64,000 nt of DNA from Acidobacteriota bacterium. Its GTDB lineage: Bacteria > Acidobacteriota > Blastocatellia > RBC074. Location of the stretch: assembly GCA_018269055.1 (NCBI GenBank), contig JAFDVI010000012.1, positions 246,434-310,433 of the forward strand, in the 5' to 3' direction. The translations under genes and the position numbers were made by a program. Of the stretch, positions 44,046 through 53,637 are shown piece by piece. The notes below the pieces were generated by a model. It was given only the letters and a program-made list of their open reading frames with translations, was not told the DNA's origin and did no database searches. The first letter of the stretch is position 1. Every line of letters starts with the position of its first letter.

Positions 44046-45752
44046 ATGTCGAAACCGGCGCAATCACTGGCTGCCCCGGAACGTTTACCCGATTGGGCAG
44101 AAGAAATCGTTCGCAAATACCGGTCCGGTGAAGCCAGTCATTTTCTATTGCACCACAACATTTACGATTTAACGCGAGGCCGGAACGGCTTTGTTTCACT
44201 ATTGGCGTTTTTGCAACAGGAACTGCTCGGCAACAAACGCACGCTGCTTTACAACCGCAGCGAAGGGATCACCTTTGATTCGGACGAAACCCTTCGCGCG
44301 TTCGTCGCTCACCAACGCGTCGCCGATCCGCTCCTCAATGCCAAAACGGCAGCCCAATTGCCCGCCGATCCTTCGCGAGCGTTGCCGATGATCGAGCGGT
44401 TCCTGTATTTTTCGGATAAAAACGCAGTCGTCATCAATTTCCTGGAAACCATTTTTCCGGCAGCCAATGTCGGCCATCTTTCCAGCGAAGATCGCAACTC
44501 CCTGGTTTCCATTCAACGTTGGCTGACCACGCCTCGCTTCACGGACTCAGACAATTTGGTGATTCTGGTCGCCGAATCGCTTTCCGATGTGCATCCGCGC
44601 GTGCGGGAAAATTCCCGGCTTGCCAAAATCAAAATTCCCTACCCGGACGAAGCGCAACGGTTGGAGTACATCAAAGAATTCCTCTCCGTCTATCCGATTG
44701 AGCAAATCGAGATGACCCAGGAACAACTCGCGGAACTCACTTCGGGGCTGAATTTGGTTCATCTGCGTTCACTGCTTTGCGCAGCACGCGAATCCGATGA
44801 CGGGCTGACCTTTGCGGATGTTCGCCTGAAAAAGAAGGAAATCATCGAAACGGAATGCGCGGGGTTGATTGAATTCGTCACGCCGCGTCACGGGTTGGAT
44901 TCTGTGGGCGGAATGCGCGAAGCCAAGGATTATCTGCGCGACATCGCCGGAACGATCAAGCAGGGCAATCACGAAGAAGCGCCGATGGGCATTTTGATTT
45001 GCGGCCCTGTGGGAACCGGCAAAACTTTCCTGGCGGAATGTTTCGCCAAAGATTGCGGTTTGAATGTGGTCGAATTCAAAAACTTCCGCGACAAATGGGT
45101 CGGTTCGACCGAAGCCAATCTGGAAAAGATTCTCAACCTGCTGCAATCGCTGTCGCCAATTGTCGTGCTGATTGATGAAGCCGACGCCGCGTTGGGCACG
45201 CGCGAAATGGATGGAGACAGCGGCGTCAACCAGCGCGTGTTTTCCAAAATCGCCGCCGCCATGAGCAACACCGCCAATCGCGGAAAAATTTTGTGGATTT
45301 TGATGACTTCTCGCCCCGACCGTTTGCCGATTGATTTGAAACGGCAAGGCCGCTGCGAAGAACATATCGCGCTGTTTTACCCTGAAACTTCCGGTGAGCG
45401 ACGGGAGATTGCCGAGGTGATGATGGCAAAAAACAAGATTGAACACCAAGTCACCAATTGGGGGCCGATCACCAACAGCCAGCTTCATTTGTCCGGCGCG
45501 GACATCGAATCCATTTTGATTCGCGCGCGCCGCATCGCTCGCATCGCCGATCATGAAAAAGTCACCAATGAAGACGTGGCGTTTGTCGCTTCAGAATTCA
45601 CCCCGGCGCGCGATGATCTGGCGGTGGAGTATCAGGAACTGGTTGCCGCGCGTGAAGCCACTTCACGCGCGATGGTTCCCAATCGGTTTCGGACAATGAC
45701 CAGCGCTGAAATCGCTCGACGCTTGGAAATGCTGCGCCCGCTGATCCGCTAA
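44046..45752 (+). CDS. AAA+ ATPase with one active and one degenerate module
   Basis: This is a 568-residue ATPase. The C-terminal module has Walker A GPVGTGKTFLAE, Walker B VVLIDEADAALG, sensor-1 LWILMTSRPDRLP and a sensor-2-like SGADIESILIRARR, so it should hydrolyse ATP. The N-terminal half (about 40-240) has a similar helix-strand layout (FLLHHNIYDLTRG, then NLVILVAESLSDVHPRVREN) but no Walker motifs, so it is probably a degenerate AAA-like or substrate-binding module. I place the start at ATG 44046, because GAGGA lies 7 bases upstream. It closes the pspA group. Such ATPases could drive PspA assemblies apart or act on membrane proteins. Confidence 0.82.
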   Translation: MSKPAQSLAAPERLPDWAEEIVRKYRSGEASHFLLHHNIYDLTRGRNGFVSLLAFLQQELLGNKRTLLYNRSEGITFDSDETLRAFVAHQRVADPLLNAKTAAQLPADPSRALPMIERFLYFSDKNAVVINFLETIFPAANVGHLSSEDRNSLVSIQRWLTTPRFTDSDNLVILVAESLSDVHPRVRENSRLAKIKIPYPDEAQRLEYIKEFLSVYPIEQIEMTQEQLAELTSGLNLVHLRSLLCAARESDDGLTFADVRLKKKEIIETECAGLIEFVTPRHGLDSVGGMREAKDYLRDIAGTIKQGNHEEAPMGILICGPVGTGKTFLAECFAKDCGLNVVEFKNFRDKWVGSTEANLEKILNLLQSLSPIVVLIDEADAALGTREMDGDSGVNQRVFSKIAAAMSNTANRGKILWILMTSRPDRLPIDLKRQGRCEEHIALFYPETSGERREIAEVMMAKNKIEHQVTNWGPITNSQLHLSGADIESILIRARRIARIADHEKVTNEDVAFVASEFTPARDDLAVEYQELVAAREATSRAMVPNRFRTMTSAEIARRLEMLRPLIR

Positions 45753-45760
45753 AGCGCACA

Positions 45761-47461
45761 CTATTTCTTCCATTCAATTCGCCGTCCGAAAACCGGCAAC
45801 TGTGTTTGCTTGGGCAAAGCTTCGTGCCAAACCATTGCCGTTCCTTCGGAATTGGCAAAGGCGAACGCGACGGGCGGGATTTCTGCTGGCGTTACGTTCA
45901 TCGCGCCGGACAATTCCTGCCCCGCGACTGAAAACCGTTTGGCAAAAATTTGTCCGCCACCTGCCGCGAATTCCGCCCACATCAAAGCTATTTCTTCGCC
46001 GGACAATTTGAAATCAAACGCAATGAGCGGCGTTCGAGAAACCGACAACGTTTGAACATTTTCGACTTCGCCCCGAGCATTGACGACAGCCAGACGAAGC
46101 TCAGCCCCTTCAGGAAAATTTTCTCCCCAACAGAGATAGAACTTGTCGCCGGTTGCCGCCAGCACAGGCCGATTGAGCATCTGTCCTTTGTACTTCAGCA
46201 ATTCGTAAGGAGCTTCGCTTAAACCATTCGCCGAATCCCAAAACCTGACCATCAACGAATGCCCGGGCATTTGGTAGAGGATCAAGGCCTTGCCCGATTG
46301 CGCAACGATTCCGGGAGTGCCGACTTTTTGATTCGCGTCTTCGGTTTCCGCAACGATCATTGCCGTTGGTTGAAGCGGGCGTCCATCCCGGCCGAGTTCC
46401 AGCAGTTTCAACTTTGGAAATCCCGGGTCGGGTTCGATCCAAACCACCAGATACCGGTCACCAGTCCAGGCGATTGCCGGTTGAAACGCTTTGGCCGCAA
46501 TCACCAGCGGCGGCTCGCTGATTCCCGAATGTGGCTTTTCGCGCGAAGGTTGCAAATGCCAGGAAAATAATGTGCTCCCTTGTTCGCGGATAACGACAAA
46601 ACTCTGCCCGTCGGTCGCAAAAGCGCAATCCGTGATTCTCGATTCGGCGCGTTTATCCAGCGACGGAGAAGCCAGAATAAAAGGGTCAGACAGCTCGCCG
46701 CTTTCCGACTTCACAAACCCGGCTTGAACTTGATTACCTGCCCTCCAGATTGCCAGCGTCCAGTTGTTCCCCACGACAGTTTGCAGCCACGGAAGATTTT
46801 GCGGCTGAAAATTGGGCGCATCCGGGCGATTGAATTGTCCGGGTTGTTGCTGCGCCTGTTCCGGTTGATGGGGCAATGAACTTTCGGGCAAATGCCGGAA
46901 CATCCAAACGACCAGCAAACCCAACGCAGCCAGCGAAGTTGCGGCAAACACGCCAACCCCGGCCAGGACTGCCGCAGCTTTGGCCAGTGAATTGGCCGAC
47001 AGACGGAACAGTTCGCGGTTTTGCCGCGAACTGATTTGCAAATCGAATCCGCGTCCAAACCCGCTGCGAACGATCAACCGATTTCCGAACAGCGGAATCA
47101 CCGCGGCGGCTCCGGCTTGAGGCGTGGCGCTTGCCGCCAACTCTTGTTCAGCGGGAACTGGCGCCAACGAAATCACCTGTGGATTCGTTTCAACTCGTTC
47201 GATTTCTTTCGCCGCCTGCGCCTCACTTGCCGCCAGTCGCCGCAAAAATTCCGGGTAACGATCCAGTTCCGGGCTGGCAAGCTTTAGTTCGGCAGCAAAC
47301 CGTTGCGTCCGATGAATTCCCGCCAGCGAAGAACGGCAATCCGCGCACGCATCCAGATGCGCGCGCAATTGCGAATCCAATTCGGCTTCCAATTCGCCCG
47401 CCGCCAATGCAATCAACAAATCTTCAACGGCGCGGCATTCTGTTCGGTCGTGTGCATTCAT
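45761..47461 (-). CDS. Zinc-finger anti-sigma factor with a large extracytoplasmic domain
   Basis: This is a 566-residue membrane protein. Residues 1-50 carry the zf-HC2 anti-sigma motif (H35, C39, C42 in HLDACADC, plus C9), then a linker and one transmembrane helix at about 160-188. The remaining 375 residues are outside the membrane and rich in short beta repeats, such as DPFILASPSL, PVLAATGDKFYLCW and EEIALMWAEFAAGGG, suggesting a beta-propeller sensor. It lies directly downstream of the ECF sigma gene, as usual for such pairs. The extracytoplasmic domain is much larger than in most anti-sigma factors, so a specific external signal is plausible. Confidence 0.85.
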   Translation of the reverse strand: MNAHDRTECRAVEDLLIALAAGELEAELDSQLRAHLDACADCRSSLAGIHRTQRFAAELKLASPELDRYPEFLRRLAASEAQAAKEIERVETNPQVISLAPVPAEQELAASATPQAGAAAVIPLFGNRLIVRSGFGRGFDLQISSRQNRELFRLSANSLAKAAAVLAGVGVFAATSLAALGLLVVWMFRHLPESSLPHQPEQAQQQPGQFNRPDAPNFQPQNLPWLQTVVGNNWTLAIWRAGNQVQAGFVKSESGELSDPFILASPSLDKRAESRITDCAFATDGQSFVVIREQGSTLFSWHLQPSREKPHSGISEPPLVIAAKAFQPAIAWTGDRYLVVWIEPDPGFPKLKLLELGRDGRPLQPTAMIVAETEDANQKVGTPGIVAQSGKALILYQMPGHSLMVRFWDSANGLSEAPYELLKYKGQMLNRPVLAATGDKFYLCWGENFPEGAELRLAVVNARGEVENVQTLSVSRTPLIAFDFKLSGEEIALMWAEFAAGGGQIFAKRFSVAGQELSGAMNVTPAEIPPVAFAFANSEGTAMVWHEALPKQTQLPVFGRRIEWKK

Positions 47462-47515
47462 AACCTGGGTGCGCGAGCATCCTGCTCGCTGTAAAAAAAG
47501 CGCGAAGCTTCCTTT

Positions 47516-48130
47516 TCAATTCCCTGTTCGGTGTATCGAATCATAAGCGTTAATGAATTGTTGATAGGCGCGGCGCAACCGGCTCGCTGCCGCTTCAAAC
47601 CCGATTCCTAAAATCTCCGCGACTTCCCTGATGGTGCGGCCTTCGACGGCTTGCAAAATGAAGGCAATGCGATATTCCGGTTTCAGCTTTGCCAGCGCCG
47701 CTTCCAGCGTCATCGTCACCACCAACCGCGATTCCTGTTTCGGCAGCGCAGCAATTGTCTTGAGCAATTCGTCATCACTGTTTTCAGCGCGACGCAACCG
47801 TTGATCAATCAAATCGCGGCAATGGTTGACCGCAATGCGGTACAGCCACCCCCGAAACGTCACCTTCGGTTCAAATGTCGCCAATCCGCGATACGCTTTG
47901 ATGAACACTTCCTGCACGGCATCTTCGGCTTCGGCCTGCGACCGCAGCAATGACAGACACAGCCCGGCAACATATTGCTGATGGCGACGAAAGAGTGTTT
48001 CAAAGGCTGTAGTGTCGCCGTCATGCTTGAAGCGGCGCACCAACTCAAAATCTTCCTTCTCCGCCAATCCTTCAGCGCGTCCTGCTTCTTCCAGCTTCGG
48101 TGCGATTCTCAACCCTCTTCGATCTTTCAT
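47516..48130 (-). CDS. ECF-type RNA polymerase sigma factor
   Basis: This is a 204-residue sigma-70 family member with region 2 (about 30-100: FETLFRRHQQYVAGLCLSLLRSQAEAEDAVQEVFIKAYRGLATFEPKVTFRGWLYRIAVNHC) and region 4 (about 135-190: LAKLKPEYRIAFILQAVEGRTIREVAEILGIGFEAAASRLRRAYQ). It lacks regions 1 and 3. The next gene on the same strand is its probable anti-sigma factor. The ATG at 48130 is preferred to an in-frame TTG at 48148; both have weak ribosome-binding sites. Its target promoters are unknown, and I found no obvious ECF-type -35 GGAAC box in front of the sigma gene. Confidence 0.9.
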   Translation of the reverse strand: MKDRRGLRIAPKLEEAGRAEGLAEKEDFELVRRFKHDGDTTAFETLFRRHQQYVAGLCLSLLRSQAEAEDAVQEVFIKAYRGLATFEPKVTFRGWLYRIAVNHCRDLIDQRLRRAENSDDELLKTIAALPKQESRLVVTMTLEAALAKLKPEYRIAFILQAVEGRTIREVAEILGIGFEAAASRLRRAYQQFINAYDSIHRTGN

Positions 48131-48253
48131 CTGGCAACCTGTGGTCAAAATTTGCGACGGGTCCGCTTCGTCAACACAACGTTTATCGTTTGGGCTTTTG
48201 GTCAGTCCCAGGCTTTTCTTATTGACGCCTTTGCACGATGCATAAACCAGGCT

Positions 48254-50341
48254 TTACTTGATGTTGATTTTGACTGCATTCGCCGGTTTTCCATTTACAG
48301 TCAGCACGACATCCGCTTCGCCGCGGCCCGCCAGGCTGCGCGGAATCAGGACGTTGATTTGATCGAGTCCGACATAAACGCCTTGTGGCCCAGCGTAATC
48401 TACGCGCGCTGATGTGCCGCCAATGATTGCAGTCACTGCTGAAAGATTGCTGCGCCCGCGAATGCCCGTGCCATTGAGCACCAGAAACACTTGATCTGTT
48501 TCCGGCCCCAGGTCAATTGGCACGGAGACAAATTGGCTCTGCGCCGCGTCAAAGGTCGAAACCGACTCAAAGCTTTGAGAGTTGTCGGCTCGCACCCGCA
48601 AGGCCGTGGCGGCTGCGACGCCCAGCCCGTTCGCGTTCGCGGCAAACAATCCCGGCACAACGCTGGAAATTTGAATCACACCAGTCGAAACTTTTCCGTC
48701 GCCGCTGGTGATGACGATTTGCGCTGAGCCATTGACCGTTCCCGTCGGAATCAATGCGTTAATCTGTCCGGGCGAAACAAAGAATAGCGGCGCGGAGCGT
48801 TCGGTACCTGCGCTGTCACGGATTTTGACCGTTGTGCCCAACAGCGTGGTGGGTAAAGGTATCACGTCCGCAATTTGCGTCCCCGTAGCCAGATTCGCGC
48901 CAAACAAAGCGACAATCTGTTCCGCTGAAGCTTCCGTTCCCAGGTAACTTGCCGCGGAAACTGCGGCAACCGCGCCGGAACCTGTCCCGCCGGTCATCGT
49001 GACTGACAGGGTAAAGGTGGCTGCGCCGGGGCCGAAGTTATCCACGGCGATGTAATACAAACCGGATTGAAGCGCGGGCAATCCGCCGGGCGTGATGATG
49101 ATCGTTTCGGGCAATGTATTGCCGTTGGTTGAACTGTGATCGGCCACGATTGTGGTGCCGGATAGCGTGATGCGTTGGTTGAATCGCGCAAACAGGTCTA
49201 CGTCCTGGGTGCCGGTCAAATCCAGTTTCAACTGCGTGATTCCCGGAGGGACAAAAATCGCGTACTGCGTGTCAAACAATACTTTCGATCCCGAAGGCGG
49301 CGATGCAATCGAGCCGCTCACAGCCGCATCCGAGGTGATAAACACGGTCGAGGGCACTGTCGCGGAACCGCCAAGTCCGCTCAGCGCGATGTTGATGGCG
49401 GGCGTTGCGGGATCATTGCTGGCAATCGTCAGCGTTCCGGTTTGCAGCCCTGCGCCTGTGGGCGTAAAGCGAACGCCGATTTGCGATTGCGCGCCTGCGG
49501 CAATCGTTGCCGGCAATGACGGGGAAACAATCGTAAATTGCGGATTGTTGGAGGTGATGCTTGTGATGGTCAGTGCCGCCCCTCCGATGTTTACCACGGG
49601 CAAATTCTGCTGTTGGGCGATACCGACGTTGGACGTGCTGAAGCCGAAGGATGCAGGAACATCAATCCGCGACGTAGCGGGTACATCATTCGCCACAACT
49701 GCGCGAATGAGCACATTGATTGGCGTTGTCGTTCCTTGCAAGGTCAATGGCCCACTGAACGAAGCGCCGTTGTTGGATGAAACATACGCCCGTTGTCGCG
49801 GAGTTCCATTCACATCCGCCGCAAAAACTACTCCGCCAAACGGTGTCGGCGTTTGAAACCCGACGTAAAAATCTCCGGATGTGATTGTCGGGCCATTCGA
49901 GATCGTAAAGTCAATAAAGCCGGTTGTGGCGGCTTCCGGAATGGTCACGACCTGATTGACCACAAACGTGGGATTGGCGGTCGGCCTTGCTGTTCCCGCC
50001 GCTCCAACAAAAGCGACGAGCTTGAGTTGTGATCCAACTGGCGTGGGAAGGCCCGCAACACGCGGAACGATTAGACGAATCGCCTGCAACGTTGCCGGAT
50101 AAACCGAAGGCGTCAACCGGTTGACAACGATAACTCCGTTGTCCGAAACGACCGTTTCAGCGGTTCCATCATCTGCCACTAACACTTCTGTGGCGGCGAC
50201 AGCGGAAAGCAAGCCGGTAACTGTGGAAGCCCACCCTTGTTTCAATATAACCGTTGTTGAAACCAGTAAGCCCAGGCAAAAAACCAAGACGAGCCAAAAT
50301 CTGTTACTCCGAAATCCTGTTTCAAACCTTTGCAAACTCAT
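48254..50341 (-). CDS. Secreted acidobacterial protein with choice-of-anchor, PPC-like and TIGR03437-like domains
   Basis: This is a 695-residue exported protein. A signal peptide lies at 1-37 ([18 protein letters not shown]). A choice-of-anchor-D-like module follows with [35 protein letters not shown] (about 290-325), then a PPC-like domain (about 335-445) with the DVDLFARFN and [19 protein letters not shown] motifs. The C-terminal 230 residues match the domain typical of Solibacter-type acidobacteria: [21 protein letters not shown], then [15 protein letters not shown] and [28 protein letters not shown]. The role is unknown; the PPC and Ig-like parts suggest surface or extracellular adhesion. 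GGAGAAGGAG lies in front of the ATG. Confidence 0.85.
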   Translation of the reverse strand: MSLQRFETGFRSNRFWLVLVFCLGLLVSTTVILKQGWASTVTGLLSAVAATEVLVADDGTAETVVSDNGVIVVNRLTPSVYPATLQAIRLIVPRVAGLPTPVGSQLKLVAFVGAAGTARPTANPTFVVNQVVTIPEAATTGFIDFTISNGPTITSGDFYVGFQTPTPFGGVVFAADVNGTPRQRAYVSSNNGASFSGPLTLQGTTTPINVLIRAVVANDVPATSRIDVPASFGFSTSNVGIAQQQNLPVVNIGGAALTITSITSNNPQFTIVSPSLPATIAAGAQSQIGVRFTPTGAGLQTGTLTIASNDPATPAINIALSGLGGSATVPSTVFITSDAAVSGSIASPPSGSKVLFDTQYAIFVPPGITQLKLDLTGTQDVDLFARFNQRITLSGTTIVADHSSTNGNTLPETIIITPGGLPALQSGLYYIAVDNFGPGAATFTLSVTMTGGTGSGAVAAVSAASYLGTEASAEQIVALFGANLATGTQIADVIPLPTTLLGTTVKIRDSAGTERSAPLFFVSPGQINALIPTGTVNGSAQIVITSGDGKVSTGVIQISSVVPGLFAANANGLGVAAATALRVRADNSQSFESVSTFDAAQSQFVSVPIDLGPETDQVFLVLNGTGIRGRSNLSAVTAIIGGTSARVDYAGPQGVYVGLDQINVLIPRSLAGRGEADVVLTVNGKPANAVKINIK

Positions 50342-50605
50342 TGTAGTTGTTCTCCTTCTCCTAAGTACTTGATTGTCTTTTGAATCGCGGATTGGTTATC
50401 GAAGAGCGGTGAAAAATGCTGAAGCAGCGACAAACGGCAACCATTCAAAACTTAGCCGCCGCGCAGTGTCAAGCATTCGCTCCAAGTCAAAGCTAAAAGG
50501 ACATTTAGCGGGTTTCCGGTTTGACTTGGCAGGATGTGGTCACTATGCTGGCGCGGTTTTCACATCAGGCTTTACCGAAGATTCAACAGCAAATATGCAA
50601 CGACG

Positions 50606-51196
50606 ATGAGCGATTTCGAGCGAATCCGCCGCAGACTCGACGAACGGCTTGCGCCGCCGCACAGCCTTCAGATCGAAGCTGCGCGCATTCGGCAAGCTGC
50701 CGTCACATTGCTTTTGCGCGACGATCAAAGAGCCACAGAGTTGTTGATCATCAAACGCGCTGAGCGAGAAGGCGATCCGTGGTCGGGTCATTTGGCATTG
50801 CCCGGTGGTCGCGCTGAACCCCAAGACGAAGATTTGCTGGTGACGGCGGCGCGCGAAACTTACGAAGAGGTCGGCATTGATCTATTTGACGAAGGCCGTT
50901 TCATCGGCCAGTTGCCGCTGTTGAAACCAAACAATCCGCGCTTGCCGCAGATTGAAATCACGCCGTTGGTTGCACTCGCTCCATCACAGCTATCCTTCAG
51001 GTTAAGCGAAGAGGTGGACGACGTTCTATGGCTGCCAATTGGCCAGCTCAAACGCGAAGGATTGTCCGCTGTTTACGAAATGCGGTTTGGCAATTTGGTC
51101 AAAAAATGGCCTGCGTATCCCAGCCCGCTTGGGCCCATCTGGGGAATCACCGAACGCATTTTGTCGGATTTTTTGAGCTTGCTGGATTCTGAGTAA
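50606..51196 (+). CDS. Nudix hydrolase, CoA-pyrophosphatase-like
   Basis: This is a 196-residue Nudix enzyme. The Nudix box reads GGRAEPQDEDLLVTAARETYEEVGI (about 71-95), with the REtyEEvG core intact. The preceding segment RAEREGDPWSGHLALPGGR matches the CoA/NUDT7-type upstream motif, so hydrolysis of CoA to phosphopantetheine and 3',5'-ADP is likely. Other nucleotide-diphosphate substrates cannot be excluded. I use the ATG at 50606, which lies in the 264-base gap from the divergent TIGR03437-type gene; no clear ribosome-binding site is seen. Confidence 0.82.
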   Translation: MSDFERIRRRLDERLAPPHSLQIEAARIRQAAVTLLLRDDQRATELLIIKRAEREGDPWSGHLALPGGRAEPQDEDLLVTAARETYEEVGIDLFDEGRFIGQLPLLKPNNPRLPQIEITPLVALAPSQLSFRLSEEVDDVLWLPIGQLKREGLSAVYEMRFGNLVKKWPAYPSPLGPIWGITERILSDFLSLLDSE

Positions 51197-51324
51197 CTGA
51201 ACGAATTTTCTGATCAAAACTGTTTCTGTTCGCCGGCCTTCAACTGATTACAATTAGTGGCTACGGACTGGGGATGCGATCCGCTCCCCGCCGAACGAAA
51301 CCCTTCATTTTCATCTCAAATTCA

Positions 51325-52713
51325 ATGAACGATACAACCTCTTCCCGCGAAACTCCGCATCTGGTACGCCACTTCGGCACGCTGCAAGCGACGGCGTTGA
51401 ACATGTCCAATATGATCGGCATCGGGCCGTTTTTGACGATTCCGTTGTTGATGTCTGCGCTTGGCGGGCCGCAGGCGATGCTTGGCTGGTTGGTGGCAGT
51501 GCTGATCGTCATCCCGGACGGAATGGTGTGGAGTGAATTGGGCGCGGCAATGCCGGGTTCCGGCGGCAGCTATCTCTATTTGCGCGAAGGATTTGGCAGC
51601 AAAACCCTTGGCCGTTTGATGGCATTTTTGTTCATCTGGCAGTTTATTGTCAGCGGGCCGTTTGAAATCGCTTCCGGGTACATTGGCTTTGCGCAATACC
51701 TGAATTACATCTGGCCGAACGCGTCGAAAAATCTGGTGGTCATCATCATCGGTGCAATCAACATTGCGCTGCTTTACCGCCAAATCACGCACATCGGCAA
51801 AATCACCGTCAGTTTGTGGATTGGCACCTTGTTGACCACTGGATTGGTCATCCTCACCGGAGCAATGCACTTCGATGCGAAAATCGCATTTGATTTTCCG
51901 CCGGGAGCGTTCAAGTTTTCTTACGGCTTTTTGTTGGGGCTTGGAGCGGCTTCGCGCATTGGCGTGTATGACTATTTGGGATATTACGATATTTGCTACA
52001 TCGGCGACGAAGTCAAAAACCCTGGCCGCACGATTCCCCGTTCGATCATCATCAGCGTTGTCGCTGTCGCGCTGATTTACGTGTTGATCAATCTTTCGAT
52101 CATTGGCGTCATATCCTGGCGGGAATTCGTTCCCGCGGAAACAACCAAACCATTGTCAGATTTTGTCGTCTCGATTTTGATGGAAAGAATTTACGGTCGC
52201 CCAATCGCCATTGCTGTCACGCTGATGATTTTGTGGACGGCGTTTGGTTCATGTTTTGCGTTGCTGTTGGGATATTCGCGCATTCCCTTTGCGGCGGCGC
52301 GCGATGGATATTTTTTCAACGTCTTCGGCAAACTTCATCCGCGGCATAACTTTCCGTATGTTTCCCTGCTGGTTATTGGAGCCATTTCGATTGTGTGTAG
52401 CTTCTTTTCGCTGGGAACCGTGATTGATGCGTTGATTGCCCTGCGAATCCTGATTCAGTTCATCGGGCAAATTTTCGCTGTTTCCTTGCTCCGAAGAAAC
52501 GCTCCGCATCTGGATCGCCCGTACCGCATCTGGCTGTATCCGCTGCCTAGTCTGGTTGCGCTGGTCGGTTGGTTATTCATTTTCCTGACGCTGGATAATT
52601 CGATCAAAATTTACAGCTTACTGGCGATGACGATTGGCGTGATTAGCTTCCTGCTCTGGGCGCGAGCAACGTATCGCTGGCCGTTTCAGACTGTGGCGAC
52701 AACCCACGATTAA
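51325..52713 (+). CDS. APC-superfamily amino acid permease
   Basis: This is a 462-residue transporter with about 12 hydrophobic helices. The first helix is interrupted by NMSNMIGIGPFLTIP, the APC motif for substrate binding. The segment AMPGSGGSYLYLREGFG (about 78-94) is the conserved helix 2-3 region. In helix 6, DYLGYYDICYIGDEVKNPGRTIPR gives the E-x-KNPxRxIP motif. It is unrelated in detail to the permease at 3624-5048. Its substrate is not identifiable. It stands alone, after the Nudix gene. Confidence 0.87.
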   Translation: MNDTTSSRETPHLVRHFGTLQATALNMSNMIGIGPFLTIPLLMSALGGPQAMLGWLVAVLIVIPDGMVWSELGAAMPGSGGSYLYLREGFGSKTLGRLMAFLFIWQFIVSGPFEIASGYIGFAQYLNYIWPNASKNLVVIIIGAINIALLYRQITHIGKITVSLWIGTLLTTGLVILTGAMHFDAKIAFDFPPGAFKFSYGFLLGLGAASRIGVYDYLGYYDICYIGDEVKNPGRTIPRSIIISVVAVALIYVLINLSIIGVISWREFVPAETTKPLSDFVVSILMERIYGRPIAIAVTLMILWTAFGSCFALLLGYSRIPFAAARDGYFFNVFGKLHPRHNFPYVSLLVIGAISIVCSFFSLGTVIDALIALRILIQFIGQIFAVSLLRRNAPHLDRPYRIWLYPLPSLVALVGWLFIFLTLDNSIKIYSLLAMTIGVISFLLWARATYRWPFQTVATTHD

Positions 52714-53113
52714 CTTCATCGAACATCCCATATCGTCAGTCGCTCGACTTTGTCAGGCATTTTCTTGCCAAAATTCGGGCAGCGCAGAACACTCACCAAA
52801 CACGCTAACCACTTGAATTTAAGAGAGTTCCACCGATAAAGCTAAGTTGCCCGTGTCGCTGGCATACGCGTTGCTCAAAGAATAGCGCGCAAAGCTAAGC
52901 GGTCGCGAAATCTGAATGGTGAAGGCAAGTGATTGTGAACGCGAACCGTCGCTACTTGAAGAACGTTTTGGCACATTGACGAATCTGCTAAGATCGCCAC
53001 GACCCAAGCATGTGGCGGCATCGAAGGAGGAAGGATCATTCCCTTATTTGGCCTTTATCCGGCGTGGTAAGCAGTATCTGGATAAACCAGCTTGGATTGA
53101 AGGGGGAAGAATT
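52714..53113. other. Intergenic region before a small secreted protein
   Basis: This 400-base gap holds no convincing gene. A longer plus-strand frame exists from 52916 but its upstream part has no ribosome-binding site and no family-like sequence; the real gene begins at 53114. AGGGGGAAG lies just before that ATG. Confidence 0.6.
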
Positions 53114-53326
53114 ATGAAAGCAGTCAGAAAATTTCTTTTTGCAATTTCAGTAGTTATAGCATTGACGTTTACCGCTTCCGCGAACGTTCAGTGGCAAGGG
53201 CAAGAAAAAAAACCGGAAAAAGTGAAGGAACAGCCCAAACCTGACAAAAACAAAGAGGAGCGTCGAGACAACGAACGGAATGACCGAAAGGATGAAAAGA
53301 AAAACAACGAGAGAAAACGTCCGTAG
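53114..53326 (+). CDS. Small secreted, highly charged protein
   Basis: This is a 70-residue protein with a clear signal peptide (MKAVRKFLFAISVVIALTFT up to ANVQWQG, cleavage near residue 24). The mature part is about 45 residues and consists almost entirely of Lys, Glu, Asp, Arg and Asn, with repeated DK/RNERND-like stretches. It has no hydrophobic core, so it is likely disordered. A strong ribosome-binding site (AGGGGGAAG) and a downstream terminator support a real gene. I do not recognise a family. It may bind metal ions, DNA or the cell surface, but this is only suggested by charge. Confidence 0.7.
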   Translation: MKAVRKFLFAISVVIALTFTASANVQWQGQEKKPEKVKEQPKPDKNKEERRDNERNDRKDEKKNNERKRP

Positions 53327-53396
53327 CTCCAAAACCAGCTCATGATTTCGTCTGCCTGCAAGAGGCGATAACAACTTTCTCTCTCCTTACCGTACT

Positions 53397-53432
53397 ATCC
53401 CGCTGCCAACGAATTGTCAGCGGGATTTTTTT
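53397..53432 (+). terminator. Rho-independent terminator after the small secreted gene
   Basis: A stem of 13 bases (53397-53409 with 53414-53426, one mismatch) carries the loop CGAA and ends in a run of T residues. It is about 70 bases past the stop codon of the small secreted gene. Confidence 0.85.
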
Positions 53433-53443
53433 ATTCCCAAACG

Positions 53444-53488
53444 AGCCTGCGCTCCGAGCATTTCCCTGCTCGGAGCGGAGCGCAGGCT
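53444..53488. repeat. Imperfect hairpin between convergent genes
   Basis: The left arm AGCCTGCGCTCCGAGCA (53444-53460) and right arm 53467-53488 are complementary except that the right arm has a 5-base insertion (CGGAG-type unit repeated). The loop is TTTCCC. It lies between the small secreted gene and bTHX, so it could serve as terminator for either strand or be a dispersed GC-rich repeat. Confidence 0.6.
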
Positions 53489-53505
53489 TGTTGTCGCATT
53501 GATCT

Positions 53506-53637
53506 CTAAGCGTTCGCTTTGGCGGCGGTTTTCTTGGCTTTTCTCGCCTTGCCCAATTGCTTTGGATTTTTGCGAGTTTTCCCCGAAGTGCCTCTGCTGA
53601 TCTTTCCGCGTTTGGTGCGTTGATCACCTCTACCCAT
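53506..53637 (-). CDS. 30S ribosomal protein bTHX
   Basis: This is a 43-residue, strongly basic protein beginning MGRGDQRTKRGKISRGTSGKTR, which closely matches the small-subunit protein THX (MGKGD...TRRGKI...G-x-YG-x-x-R). The C terminus is lysine- and alanine-rich. GGAGGA lies 9 bases before the ATG at 53637. THX fits into the head of the 30S subunit in Thermus and other bacteria. The reading frame is open for a long way upstream, but the ribosome-binding site and family start fix the short form. Confidence 0.85.
   Translation of the reverse strand: MGRGDQRTKRGKISRGTSGKTRKNPKQLGKARKAKKTAAKANA

Noticed and set aside
52916..53113. Longer form of the small secreted protein
   Set aside because: The signal peptide would be internal, and the AGGGGGAAG site fits the ATG at 53114.
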